Below are positions 7,605 to 16,336 of a stretch of 64,000 nucleotides of DNA, piece by piece (the first letter of the stretch is position 1; every line of letters begins with the position of its first letter). A model generated the notes under the pieces. It was not told the DNA's origin, made no database searches, and saw nothing but the letters and a program-made list of their open reading frames with translations. The DNA is from Spongiibacter nanhainus (GTDB taxonomy: Bacteria > Pseudomonadota > Gammaproteobacteria > Pseudomonadales > Spongiibacteraceae), in NCBI RefSeq assembly GCF_016132545.1, contig NZ_CP066167.1, forward strand, positions 1,949,001-2,013,000, in the 5' to 3' direction. The position numbers were made by a program, and so were the translations under genes.

Positions 7605-9983
7605 ATGTATTTTGTAGATCCGCAAGATAACCGTCGTATTGAGCAGCGCGCTCGTCAGTATCGTGATACCTATCCAGCCTTTGCCCATTGGTCAGCAGGC
7701 TACGGGGTGGTGACTCACAGCGACCAGACTCAGGTCCGGGTATTTGACCTTTGTCAGCAATTAATTTGCGAGGGCCGGTTTCAGCGAATTGACGAAGTGC
7801 TGGAGGTGCTATCCGCCGCTGACCGTGTTACCAGTGCCGCAATGTGGCTGGTAGTGCATATGACCTATAGCACCACGGTAGATCTTTCCGGCAGGGAACT
7901 GGAAACCGACGATTTCAAAACTAACCCCCAGGGCCACACCGGTGGCTCCCTCAATATGGTGCCGGCCTATGTTGGCTATATGGTGGCTAACCGACTGGCG
8001 GGCATTACCCGAAGTTGGCTGATGGGGCAGGGGCACTGTGTGGCTGCCATTGAAGCCGTCAACGTACTGCTGCAAAACCTCCATGCTGAACAAGTGGCTC
8101 GTTATCCTCTAAGTGACGAGGGTTTATCTCAGCTGGCCAGGGACTTCTACAGCTATGCCATTGATGATAAGGGTCGGCCTGGCGTGCCACTGGGCAGTCA
8201 CGTTAACCCCCACACGGCCGGCGGCCTAATTGAGGGTGGTTATCTGGGCTTTGCCGAGCTGCAATACGTGCACATGCCTTTGCCCGGCGAACGGTTGGTG
8301 GCTTTTTTAAGTGACGGCGCCTTCGAAGAACAGCGCGGCAGCGACTGGGCCAGTCGCTGGTGGCGGGCAGAGGACTGCGGTTTAGTGACTCCAGTTATGA
8401 TCGCCAATGGCCGGCGTATTGATCAGCGTTCTACGATGTATCAACAGGGTGGTCTGTCATGGTTTTACGAGCACCTGGAGCAAAATGGCTTCCATCCCAT
8501 CGCCATCGACGGCCGCGACCCCGCCGCGTTTGTATGGGGGGTGTTTGAGGCGGAGTCGAGGTTACAGGCCTGTTGCGATGCCCACAGTGCCGACCACACC
8601 CGTTATCCAGTGAAGTTACCGTACCTGATTGCGGAAACCGAGAAGGGCTATGGTTTCTATGGCGCCGGGACCAACGCGGCTCACGGCACACCGCTGCCGG
8701 GCAATCCCCGAAGCGATGAACAGTCCCGGCAATTATTCAATGAACACGCCTCCAAGCTGCATGTTAACCGGCAAACCCTGGATGACTGTCTCAGTCATCT
8801 ATTGCAGCACGATGCAGATCAACGACTGCAGGAGAAAGACCATCCTCTCAGCCGTCGGGACGTCTCATTGCAGCATCCGGGAACCGCTGAGGAATACCAC
8901 CTGGGCGATGCCGCGTCACCCATGTCTGCCGTGGATGCGCGCTTTTGTCAGTGGCATCAAGCCAATCCCGATATCCGGGTACGGGTTGGCAATCCCGATG
9001 AGTTACGCAGTAATCGCATGAACCAAACCCTGGATTTGCTCAAGCACCGGGTGCTCAGCCCCGAAGCCGGTGTGGCGGAATCCCTCCACGGCTCGGTAAT
9101 CACTGCCCTCAACGAGGAGGCCGTGGTCAGTGCTGCACTGGGCAATAAAGGGGGGCTGAATCTGGTTGTCAGTTATGAAGCCTTTGCGATGAAAATGGTG
9201 GGTGCCTTACGGCAGACCATTATCTTTGCCCGCCATCAAAAAGAACTTAGCCGCGCACCCAAGTGGCTTTCGGTGCCGGTGATCGCAACTTCCCACCTGT
9301 GGGAGAACGGTAAAAACGAACAATCCCACCAGGATTCAGCCTTTGGCGAGGTGTTGATGGGGGAGATGAGCGACATGGCGCGGGTTCAATACCCCGCCGA
9401 CGCCACCAGTGCTGCCGCCTGTATCGATGCCTGCTATCAAAGCCAAGGCCAAATCTGGGCGATGACGATCCCCAAGCAGGAATTGGAAACGACTTTTAGC
9501 CCCGAAGAAGCAAAACAGCTGGTGGAGCAGGGCGCATTAGTGGTGGAAGAGGGGGACGCCGCCGAGGTCGAGCTGGTGGCGGTTGGAGGTTACCAATTAC
9601 AGGTATGTAAAGCGGTTAAGGAGGCTTTGACTGGCAGGGGAGTCCAGTGCCGTATTAGCTATTTGCTGGAGCCTGGCCGATTTAGGTTGCCAAGGGACGA
9701 CTATGAACAGGACTTTGTTGTCGAGCCCGGCCGGCAATATCAGCTGTTTAAAAAGGATATCCGTTTGCGGGTATTTGTGTCCCACTTGCGGCCAGAAGTA
9801 CTGATGGGCGTGTGCAGGCCGCTGGATCTGGGCCCCGAACGCTGCTTGGCATTTGGCTATCGCAACCGAGGTGGCACCTTTGACACTGAGGGTTTGCTAA
9901 GGGCCAACGCTTGTGACCCACAAACGATAACCAAGCAAATTCAGCAGCAACTCAAAAACCTTAGCCAGTTACCTGGCAGCTAG
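7605..9983 (+). CDS. Phosphoketolase-family (XFP) thiamine-diphosphate enzyme, divergent
   Basis: 792 residues, the size of xylulose-5-P/fructose-6-P phosphoketolases, with the same three-part architecture: XFP N domain, central ThDP domain and C-terminal XFP domain (PEVLMGVCRPLDLGPE; FGYRNRGGTFDTEGLL). ThDP binding is suggested by LSDGAFEEQRGSDW followed by ANGRRID. However, the almost invariant GPGHGGP of classical phosphoketolases is replaced by MGQGHCVAA, and the GDG of the ThDP motif is SDG. This is therefore a divergent subfamily; some relatives are labelled xylulose-5-phosphate 3-epimerase. Co-localisation with ackA supports acetyl-phosphate production, but the reaction should not be assumed. 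Confidence 0.82.
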   Translation: MYFVDPQDNRRIEQRARQYRDTYPAFAHWSAGYGVVTHSDQTQVRVFDLCQQLICEGRFQRIDEVLEVLSAADRVTSAAMWLVVHMTYSTTVDLSGRELETDDFKTNPQGHTGGSLNMVPAYVGYMVANRLAGITRSWLMGQGHCVAAIEAVNVLLQNLHAEQVARYPLSDEGLSQLARDFYSYAIDDKGRPGVPLGSHVNPHTAGGLIEGGYLGFAELQYVHMPLPGERLVAFLSDGAFEEQRGSDWASRWWRAEDCGLVTPVMIANGRRIDQRSTMYQQGGLSWFYEHLEQNGFHPIAIDGRDPAAFVWGVFEAESRLQACCDAHSADHTRYPVKLPYLIAETEKGYGFYGAGTNAAHGTPLPGNPRSDEQSRQLFNEHASKLHVNRQTLDDCLSHLLQHDADQRLQEKDHPLSRRDVSLQHPGTAEEYHLGDAASPMSAVDARFCQWHQANPDIRVRVGNPDELRSNRMNQTLDLLKHRVLSPEAGVAESLHGSVITALNEEAVVSAALGNKGGLNLVVSYEAFAMKMVGALRQTIIFARHQKELSRAPKWLSVPVIATSHLWENGKNEQSHQDSAFGEVLMGEMSDMARVQYPADATSAAACIDACYQSQGQIWAMTIPKQELETTFSPEEAKQLVEQGALVVEEGDAAEVELVAVGGYQLQVCKAVKEALTGRGVQCRISYLLEPGRFRLPRDDYEQDFVVEPGRQYQLFKKDIRLRVFVSHLRPEVLMGVCRPLDLGPERCLAFGYRNRGGTFDTEGLLRANACDPQTITKQIQQQLKNLSQLPGS

Positions 9984-10007
9984 TCACGCTGATGTCGTTA
10001 AACAGCG

Positions 10008-10640
10008 CTACTGCCGATCGGCATAGTTGCGTTTAAAGGTCGTTTCGCCCATTGCTTCGATCTGTTGATCAATCATGCGCTCAAAAGCTCCGAGGATGGC
10101 AGTGAACTCGGTGTTGCCGTGGAGCAAATTCAAGGCCTCTGCCGTGGCCTCGATGGTCGACAGACTGTCGGGGCGGGGTGCTTTGCGTATCCGGTAGCGG
10201 CTGGGAGAATTGGGCTGCAAAGCCAGCCGAGGCAGCTCACCCAACCAAGGATTTAAATGCAAAATTTTAGCAGTTTTGCGCCAGGTACCGTCCAGCACAA
10301 TAAGTTGAGATATGCCCTTAGACTCCACGGCACTCGCTGTCATTGCCGATTCGCCTGGGTAGAGCAACACGCTAGTGTCCCGCCAATTGGCCCCAACTAT
10401 CTCAGGTGGGTCAAACACTTCACCAACCAGTAAACAGCTATTACCGATAGAGCGCCGAAGCAGCGGCGCAGAGGAGAGGGCATGCCTGGCTTCCTTGGGG
10501 TGTTGAAGAATCAGCACGCGATAGACACTGTCGCGCTGAACAATGGTCTCGCAGAGGCAAACCGAAAGCGGGCGTTGGCAGTGACTACAAGTAGGGCGAG
10601 ACGGCATAAGCGGAAGTATAGTCGAGGGATAGACCAGCAT
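10008..10640 (-). CDS. tapT: DTW-domain tRNA-uridine aminocarboxypropyltransferase
   Basis: DTW-domain protein related to E. coli TapT (YfiP), which transfers the 3-amino-3-carboxypropyl group of SAM to U47 of tRNA (acp3U). Four cysteines near the N-terminus (CSHCQRPLSVCLC) form the expected zinc-type cluster. The family motif is present as LDGTWRKTAKIL near residue 118, followed by RKAPRPDSLSTIEATAEAL. The start could be 10640 or the internal ATG at 10607 (MPSRPTCSHC); the latter gives the more typical N-terminus. It converges on the phosphoketolase gene with only 24 bp between the stops. Confidence 0.87.
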   Translation of the reverse strand: MLVYPSTILPLMPSRPTCSHCQRPLSVCLCETIVQRDSVYRVLILQHPKEARHALSSAPLLRRSIGNSCLLVGEVFDPPEIVGANWRDTSVLLYPGESAMTASAVESKGISQLIVLDGTWRKTAKILHLNPWLGELPRLALQPNSPSRYRIRKAPRPDSLSTIEATAEALNLLHGNTEFTAILGAFERMIDQQIEAMGETTFKRNYADRQ

Positions 10641-10700
10641 CTAACGTAAAGAATTGCTGGCTCGATTCACTGCAGTAGCGAACCGAGCCAGCGAGCGGCA

Positions 10701-11804
10701 TTAACGAACCGCCATTGCCATTTGCACAAAGCGACGGCTGTATTCCCGCGCTGTGCGCTCGTAAATCACCGGGTTAACCTCAACACCTTGCTGCTGAATA
10801 TCGATGGTTGATGAACCCGTTGAGCCCGCCAACGCAGAGAGCATGTTGAGTGTATTGGCAAGCCCTTCGGCGACCTTGGAGCCGGTAGGCTGAACATCGC
10901 GAATAGCGACGTAGGCTTGTTCCTCGGCAATAAGAGGCTTCAAACTCACCACCCTGGGCGTAGCGCCATCAGCCATGCACTCGGTTTTGCCGAATCGTTC
11001 CCAGCATTTCAGTTGAGCTGCGGGGATAAAGTTGATATCTCCAGTCACCATCATTCTGGTGTCATGCTTGATTTCGGCGGTATCGTCAGTCGCGAACATC
11101 GATTTCCGGCCTGTGTCGCCCTCAGCAGAGGCGAACGCAACGGCAAAGTGCATCGCTACACCGGTGGCTTGCTGGCTATTTACCAAGCCAGTTAGAAGTT
11201 GGCTGGAGTTGGTACCTTTTGCCGCTAAAAAGGCAGATTTCAATCCGCCTGCAACGTTGAGAAAACGGTCATCCCAAATCTGGTATCCCGCTGGTGCAAA
11301 TACGGCATAGTCGCTTTTGTTGAAGTCCCAGCTGTAAGGCGATGGCTTTCCGCTATTTTGCAGTTGTTGAAACAAAGGGTCTTTCGATGCATCAATCACA
11401 TTATAGCCAGCTTGTACCAGGGTGGCTTTGGCCTCGGTGCAGATCGAATTGCCAATACGGTCGAGCTGCGCGTCCTCGATTCCTTCCAGTATCAGCTCAG
11501 ATTTCACTTTGGTATCGACCCGAACTTTGCCGTCGTGGGTATAGCCGCGATTGAGAGCGCCAGCTTGCGTTGACGCGCTGGCACGGGTTTTCTTACCAAA
11601 GGCGACATTACAGCTGGTTATCACGACATTGCCGGATTTGGGGAGCTTGTCACCGTTTTGTAGCACCACATACTCAGCGGCAACTGTAGAGGGATCGATG
11701 TTTAAACTCAGTGGTTCTTGCTTGGGCGGTGGCGCACTGGCACAAGCGGTTAGCAAAATACATAAAGCAGTAGAGCCAGCCAGTTTTGAGCTGAAACGAG
11801 TCAT
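10701..11804 (-). CDS. Predicted outer-membrane lipoprotein of unknown function
   Basis: 367 residues with a lipoprotein signal peptide: hydrophobic segment, then lipobox LLTA-C with the lipidated Cys at residue 21. Ala at +2 and no Asp suggest sorting to the outer membrane. The following APPPK stretch is a flexible linker. The body is mixed alpha/beta with an N-terminal region (VVLQNGDKLPKSGNVVITSCNVAFG) and a conserved-looking central stretch (FNKSDYAVFAPAGYQIWDD); no family was recognised. AGGGA precedes the start. It is 60 bp from tapT on the same strand but probably transcribed separately. Function unknown. Confidence 0.8.
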   Translation of the reverse strand: MTRFSSKLAGSTALCILLTACASAPPPKQEPLSLNIDPSTVAAEYVVLQNGDKLPKSGNVVITSCNVAFGKKTRASASTQAGALNRGYTHDGKVRVDTKVKSELILEGIEDAQLDRIGNSICTEAKATLVQAGYNVIDASKDPLFQQLQNSGKPSPYSWDFNKSDYAVFAPAGYQIWDDRFLNVAGGLKSAFLAAKGTNSSQLLTGLVNSQQATGVAMHFAVAFASAEGDTGRKSMFATDDTAEIKHDTRMMVTGDINFIPAAQLKCWERFGKTECMADGATPRVVSLKPLIAEEQAYVAIRDVQPTGSKVAEGLANTLNMLSALAGSTGSSTIDIQQQGVEVNPVIYERTAREYSRRFVQMAMAVR

Positions 11805-12190
11805 GCTTGATTCCCTGTTCGAAGAAAATAAGTAATTGGGTAAAAGTTTGGGGCGTGCAGGTTTTGCCCGTATTGAGTCACACTACGCTCTGAGGAACGT
11901 AAAATTCCAACTGAGATGAGTGCACTGAACGAAGGGCAAGCAATAGTAGCTCGATGTTGAGTAAAACTAGAAACGGTTTTTATCCAGCTATGCAGCAACG
12001 ATGTTGGAATAACCGGAAGGCGCGGATTTATGAGGTGGGTGCCGGGCCTTTTAAGGGTGTTTCGACATATGCTACTAGAAAATTCCATAGCTAGGCGGGA
12101 TGCCGTAACACTATGATTATTAATGATTTATGTGGTGTTTATGGCTTTTGTAGATGGTCAAGTGGCAGTGGCGCAGCTCTCTTTTTGCTC
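11805..12190 (+). other. Intergenic stretch, left border of the accessory region
   Basis: About 390 bp between the lipoprotein gene and the first degraded fragment. It should contain the lipoprotein promoter near its left end. No convincing coding frame, RNA gene or repeat was seen. Confidence 0.4.
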
Positions 12191-12649
12191 CTAATCTAGT
12201 TTCGTAACACGTAATATTTCTTCGTAGCTGGTTTCGCCAAGCATTACTTTTCTTACACCATCCTGGTAAAGGCTCGCTCTCTGCACTCCGACCCACTCCA
12301 ATAGCTCAGATTCTGGCTTTTGGCTATGAATCATTTTTCGTAACGGTTCGTCGATAACCACAACTTCATAGATAGCGGTGCGTCCGTTGTAGCCATCTGC
12401 CTGGCGTACAGTGCAACCATTAGCGTTCGCTCGATAGGTTGAACCGCAAGCGTCAGACGCTTGATCTTTTAGTTCTGGAGGAAGGTCGTCTCTTCCAACG
12501 GGTAACCGGCAGTTAATGCATAGATTTCTTACCAAGCGCTGAGCGATAACGGCACTCAGGGTGGAGGCGATCAGGTAGGGCTCTACGCCCATATCCTCTC
12601 AGCGGGTCACTGCACCTATAGCAGTATTGGTGTGTAGAGTGGATAAAAC
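12191..12649 (-). pseudogene. GspE/PilB-type secretion ATPase, C-terminal fragment
   Basis: Only the last ~150 codons of a type II secretion/type IV pilus assembly ATPase remain. The reading begins abruptly at 12649 with VLSTLHTNTAIGAVTR, a canonical GspE segment, then hits an in-frame TGA at 12599-12601 where GspE normally has LRD, and continues in the same frame as MGVEPYLIASTLSAVIAQRLVR to the natural-looking C-terminus (GETSYEEILRVTKLD). The Cys motif of GspE is partly kept (CINC, then a single C). The fragment is joined at its 5' side directly to RHS sequence on the opposite strand, so it is a dead rearrangement product. Confidence 0.85.
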
Positions 12650-13220
12650 TACGATGACACCGGCAATATCGTCAGCGATGCCCGGCAGAGCGATAACCGG
12701 GCGCTGATCTACGGTGCCAATAACCGCTTGCGGCGTGTGAACACCGAAGAGATCAACGCCACCTACCGCTACAATGCCAAAAGGCAACGGGTGAGCAAGC
12801 ACCTCAATCGCGCTGATGGTTCGACGGAAACCACCCACTTCCATTACGACCACCAGAACCAATTGATCGCGTAAACCCGCGCGAATGGCGCGGTGGTTCG
12901 GGAGTACCTCTACCTGGGCGGTCAGCGTATTGCCATGGTGGAGGGGGAGCCTCGGTCTGAGACAAAGACAGAAACAGAAACCTCGACAACCCTGCGGCAA
13001 CTCACGCTCAGCAGCTAGTGTTTATGCACACCGACCACCTGGGTACACCCAAGGTGATGACCGATGCGGCGGGCCAACCTGTGTGGCAGGCCAGTTCTAC
13101 ACCCTATGGTGAGATGAAGACGGCTTCTCTGACACAATCCGAGAACCCGCTGCGGTTCCCGGGGCAGTATGTGGATGCTGAAACGGGCTCTGCGTATAAC
13201 TACTTTAGGGACTATGCCCA
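12650..13220 (+). pseudogene. RHS-repeat protein fragment (frameshifted, truncated)
   Basis: Read on the + strand, this stretch encodes YD-repeat sequence (DTGNIVSDARQSDNRALIYG; ATYRYNAKRQRVSKHL; THFHYDHQNQLIA), interrupted by an in-frame TAA at 12872-12874, continuing through REYLYLGGQRIAMVEGE. After a frameshift near 13010 it reads HTDHLGTPKVMTDAAGQ and LRFPGQYVDAETG...YNYFRDY, the classic C-terminal end of the RHS core that precedes a variable toxin tip. It stops at about 13220, where IS3 sequence begins; no toxin tip is preserved. RHS proteins are large secreted polymorphic toxins. Only a remnant of perhaps 190 codons survives. Confidence 0.85.
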
Positions 13221-13563
13221 GAGGCACCACAAGCGGCATCGGTGGTCGCTTTAGCTTCTTCTTGCGTCGGTGACGTAGTTGTAGACCTTCCTCAGAGTAC
13301 AATCGGTAAGTTCGCTTTCTGTTCACGACCAGAGACTCTGATTTCAGCATCCCATGTAGCATGGGATAACCGAGCCCATTGTGCTTTGCTGCTAGATCCA
13401 AGAGGCGATGTCTGAGCTCCTGATCCTGACGAACCACCGGTTGATACCTGAATGCCGTTCGGCTCACGCCCGATAGCTGGCAGGCTCGCCGCTCACTGAG
13501 TCGATCATGTGAGAGGCGACATTTTTGCGCACAGCGGGCGTTACCACTTTTTTGAGAGCACAT
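13221..13563 (-). pseudogene. IS3-family transposase OrfB, N-terminal fragment
   Basis: Encodes the HTH/linker start of an IS3-type OrfB: LSERRACQLSGVSRTAFRYQPV, LGYPMLHGMLKSESLVVNRKRTYRLYSEEGLQLR and RRKKKLKRPPMPLVVP. It then runs into RHS sequence at about 13220, before the DDE catalytic core, so the transposase is dead. It overlaps OrfA at a typical IS3 A6G slippery run (complement of 13547-13553), the kind used for -1 programmed frameshifting to make OrfAB. Confidence 0.85.
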
Positions 13564-13804
13564 CCTTCATAGCTTCAACTTCGAGGAGCTTGTCGGCCAG
13601 CAGCTTCTTGAGCTTGTTGTTCTCGGACTCCAGCTCCCGTAGGCGCTTGGCTTCGTTAACTTCCAGTCCGGCGTACTTACTCCGCCAGTTGTAGAAAGTG
13701 CTATTAGAGATATTGAGCCTGCGGCAGATGTCTTCAACCTTCGCTCCAGCCTCATGCTCCTTGATGGCTTTGATGATTTGTTCTTCGGTATACCGCTTTG
13801 TCAT
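13541..13804 (-). CDS. IS3-family transposase OrfA
   Basis: Complete 87-residue OrfA with the HTH (EEQIIKAIKEHEAGAKVEDICRRL...STFYNWRSKY) and the leucine-zipper region (RLRELESENNKLKKLLADKLLEVEAMKDVL) used for multimerisation. It belongs to a truncated element whose OrfB lacks its catalytic part, so it can at most produce a non-productive DNA-binding protein. Confidence 0.88.
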   Translation of the reverse strand: MTKRYTEEQIIKAIKEHEAGAKVEDICRRLNISNSTFYNWRSKYAGLEVNEAKRLRELESENNKLKKLLADKLLEVEAMKDVLSKKW

Positions 13805-13879
13805 GCTGAGATCTCCATCCCGGTAGGTTAACTGGAAATCTCATCAAGGTCATGGCGTTAAATTTGGGTACAAGGTCAG

Positions 13880-14083
13880 CACCAACGAGAATACCAAGGG
13901 GATCCTGCGCCAATACTTTCCAAAAGGCACGGACTTGGCCCGATGGAGCGCACGAGAAATCAACGCAGTGGCACAAGCGTTGAATGCCAAACCTCGGAAA
14001 AGTTAGGCTGGAAAACTGCAGCAGAAGCGCTTGATGAGTATTTACAATCTATTCAACAACACTGTGTTGCAACGACCGGTTGA
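13880..14083 (+). pseudogene. IS30-family transposase, C-terminal fragment
   Basis: The + strand reads STNENTKGILRQYFPKGTDL and AVAQALNAKPRK, the signature C-terminal end of IS30-type transposases. A single-base deletion after AKPRK throws the frame off; LGWKTAAEAL follows in the next frame and ends at the TGA at 14081-14083. The catalytic N-terminal and central parts are absent. Confidence 0.82.
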
Positions 14084-14087
14084 ATCC

Positions 14088-14369
14088 ACCCAATACGGCA
14101 GTGATGTTTGGCAGCGATTCTGTGAGGAGCACAACCTACAACCCGGTATGAGCCGGCGCGGTAACTGTTGGGATAATGCGGTTGCGGAGTCCTTTTTCAG
14201 CAGCTTGAAAAAGGAGCGAATCAAGAAACGCATCTACAAAACCCGTGACATGGCCTCTTGCGATGTGTTCGATTACATCGAGATGTTCTACAATCAAAAA
14301 CGCCGCCAAAGCCACCTTGGCGGCGTCAGCCCAGAGGTCTTTGAAGCCGCCTCAAAACCGGCGTCTTAA
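14088..14369 (+). pseudogene. IS3-family transposase OrfB, C-terminal fragment
   Basis: Encodes the last third of an IS3 OrfB: TQYGSDVWQRFCEEHNL, GMSRRGNCWDNAVAESFFSSLK with the catalytic Glu region, and FYNQKRRQSHLGGVSPEVFE at the C-terminus. Upstream in the same frame the sequence is IS30 relic, so the open frame starting near 14031 is a chimera. It could be the C-terminal half of an element like the one truncated at 13221, but lies on the opposite strand. Confidence 0.83.
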
Positions 14370-14451
14370 GTACCTATGTTCGCAGGGCAGTCCAAATTCT
14401 GCGAATAGAATTCTCGGAAAATGTGGAAATAGACAATATAGCAGTACCTCT

Positions 14452-14483
14452 ATTGTACAAGTGTATACAATAAGGGTATTATA
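14452..14483 (+). promoter_or_regulatory. Promoter and palindromic operator of the MarR gene
   Basis: A sigma70-like promoter, TTGTAC (14454-14459), 17 bp spacer, TATTAT (14477-14482), lies 28 bp before the marR start. The imperfect 20 bp inverted repeat ATTGTACAAG/TGTATACAAT (14452-14471) covers the -35 element and the spacer. ATTGTA-N-TACAAT arms are typical of MarR-family sites, so autorepression is likely (inference). Confidence 0.65.
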
Positions 14484-14510
14484 ACCGATTTTTAAGGCTG
14501 AATTAGACTT

Positions 14511-15041
14511 ATGAATGGTAGGCAGCGACTAAGCGACATAAACAGAAGCTCAGATAGATTGGCAGAAGAGCTAGAAGGATATCCAAGTAAAGAGATTAAA
14601 CCCCTTCTCCTGTTAAGGTTGGCGGACAGGTTGCTTGATAGCTGCTTTACAAGAATGCTTTCTGCTTACTCAATAAGTGCAAGCGAATACCACATGCTGG
14701 CTGTTCTGGAGGTATGCGACGAAAGCACATCGTCCCCTGGTGTACTAGCCGAATTAGTTGGGCAAACTAAAGCAAACACCACGCGAATTCTAGATTTGCT
14801 ACTTTCGAAGAAGCTAATTAAAAAAAAGAAGAACATTGTGGATGGCCGGAGGCACGATATAACAATTACCAAAACTGGTCGTGATTGCGTAAAGCTTTGC
14901 ACCAACAACACCATAGGGCCCGACACTAAGTCTATGATGGCCGGATTTTCTCCGAGTCAATTAAAGAATTTGGAGTGTCTTCTTAGTCAGCTAATATTGG
15001 TTCTGGATGATAGATCTCGAGCTGGTAACTTCGGCTCATGA
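14511..15041 (+). CDS. MarR-family transcriptional regulator
   Basis: 176 residues, winged helix-turn-helix. The region SISASEYHMLAVLEVCDE is helix 2 of the MarR fold; LAELVGQTKANTTRILDLLLSKKLIKK is the recognition HTH, and KKKNIVDGRRHDITITKTG is the wing with its DxR motif. An N-terminal extension of about 25 residues precedes the fold. It is preceded by its own promoter and a palindrome. MarR proteins usually respond to phenolics or acyl-CoA-type ligands. Which genes it controls beyond itself is not evident; the catabolic island 6 kb downstream has a different inverted repeat. Confidence 0.88.
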   Translation: MNGRQRLSDINRSSDRLAEELEGYPSKEIKPLLLLRLADRLLDSCFTRMLSAYSISASEYHMLAVLEVCDESTSSPGVLAELVGQTKANTTRILDLLLSKKLIKKKKNIVDGRRHDITITKTGRDCVKLCTNNTIGPDTKSMMAGFSPSQLKNLECLLSQLILVLDDRSRAGNFGS

Positions 15042-15179
15042 GATGAAAGTTTAATTGCCCGTCGTTACTTCCCCAATGCCATAGAAGGCGCAGAGTTGCC
15101 TATATTACCCGGGGAAGTCCAAAACGCACACTTGCACGCAAACTCAAAAAGGAGTTCACTAGATTTCGCGAAATTCGCA

Positions 15180-16114
15180 GAGGGTGTTCAATACTCTGTG
15201 TCATTCTAACGGGTTCTATAAGCTGATATAGTTATCCAGTCGCCCCGGGAAGTGGCCACGCACTCCATCGAGTTGCGAATTTGGTGGATGATGCAGTGCT
15301 GTATCTCGGTATGTGGGTACAGACTCTTGATGGCCTCAGGGAAGCCTTTAAGGCCATAGACACAGGCGATCAGGATATCTTTGACGCCGAGATTGTTGAA
15401 GTCAGTGAGGACGCTGAGCCAGTGATGTGCGCCGTCTTGGTCAGAGAAGTATAGGCCCAGCAGCTCCTTCTTGCCTTCAATGTTCAGGGCAAGAATGGTG
15501 TAAATAGCTTTGCTAACGTAGCGCCCATTTTCATTGATCTTGTAGTGAATGGCGTCCAGCCAGACGATGGGGTAAATGGCATCCAGGTCGCGCTCCTGCC
15601 AGGCTTGTAGTTCCGGTAACAGCTTCTCGGTAATGGCATTGAGGGTGCCATTTGATACGCTGATACCGTACAGGTCTTCAATATGACCGCGGATGTCTTG
15701 GTAGCTGTTGCCCAGAACGTACAGCGCAAGAATTTTACGTTCAATTTCATCGGTGAGGTGGGGCTGGTGTTTCCTGACGAGCTGGGGTTCGAAGGTGCTG
15801 GTCCGATCTTGTGGCGTTTTTAGCTCGAAGCTGCCGGCTGTGCTCTTGACGGTCTTGACGGTCTTGGCGGTGCTGCCATTCTTACGATTGGGGGCGTCGT
15901 TCTGGTCCAGGTGGCTGTCGAGCTCTGCCTGCATGGCGGATTCGGTAAGCTGCTTGATCAGGGGCGTGAGGACACCATCTTTCCCGGTCAAATCTTGACC
16001 GTCACTCAAAGCAGCGATGGCGGCTTCCATGTCGAATGTGGGTTTTTGCTTGGACATCGGTCATTCCTTTTTACTGTAGGATAAAGAAATGACACAGAAT
16101 TCTGAACATTACCT
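15180..16114 (-). mobile_element. Internally deleted IS256-family element
   Basis: Terminal inverted repeats are visible: TGTTCAATACTCTGTGTC at 15185-15202 and its imperfect complement at 16091-16108 (14 of 18 match). Between them only the first two thirds of the transposase is left, so the element is about 930 bp instead of about 1.3 kb. Confidence 0.65.
15206..16057 (-). pseudogene. IS256-family transposase, C-terminally truncated
   Basis: The first ~270 of about 400 residues of an IS256 transposase are intact: GKDGVLTPLIKQLTESAMQAELDSHL, then RNRKNGSTAKTVK-like linker, ILALYVLGNSYQDIRGHIEDLYGISVS, the first catalytic Asp in YPIVWLDAIHYKI and the second in the DILIACVYGLKGFPEAI region (the usual D in DGL is Y here). 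Homology ends after IHQIRNSMECVA, and the last ~15 codons are unrelated. The catalytic Glu is therefore lost. Confidence 0.88.
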
Positions 16115-16146
16115 CGCGACGAGATTCTGTCTCAGCAAGCTACCTA

Positions 16147-16278
16147 CTAAATACCCAATTGTCCATCGAGGCCATTGCCGCGTTGATGAACTATCACGAC
16201 GGAGCCAATTTCAGGCGTGCCTGCAAGCGCTGGTTTGGCCGACCACCTGAGCAAATCAGGAGAAGTGGTAGAGCATAA
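16147..16278 (+). pseudogene. AraC-family regulator, C-terminal remnant
   Basis: A short frame reads LNTQLSIEAIAALMNYHDGA, then NFRRACKRWFGRPPEQIRR and a stop at 16276-16278. This is the second HTH and final helix of the AraC/XylS DNA-binding domain. Everything upstream has been replaced by the IS256 remnant, 30 bp away. No N-terminal part is seen on the other side of the element. Too small for routine gene calling, but the motif is clear. Confidence 0.75.
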
Positions 16279-16336
16279 ACCTCGCATCGCCCTCACGGAC
16301 GGCCCTATACAGCTCCGGCGCCTGCATAGCCAGATA

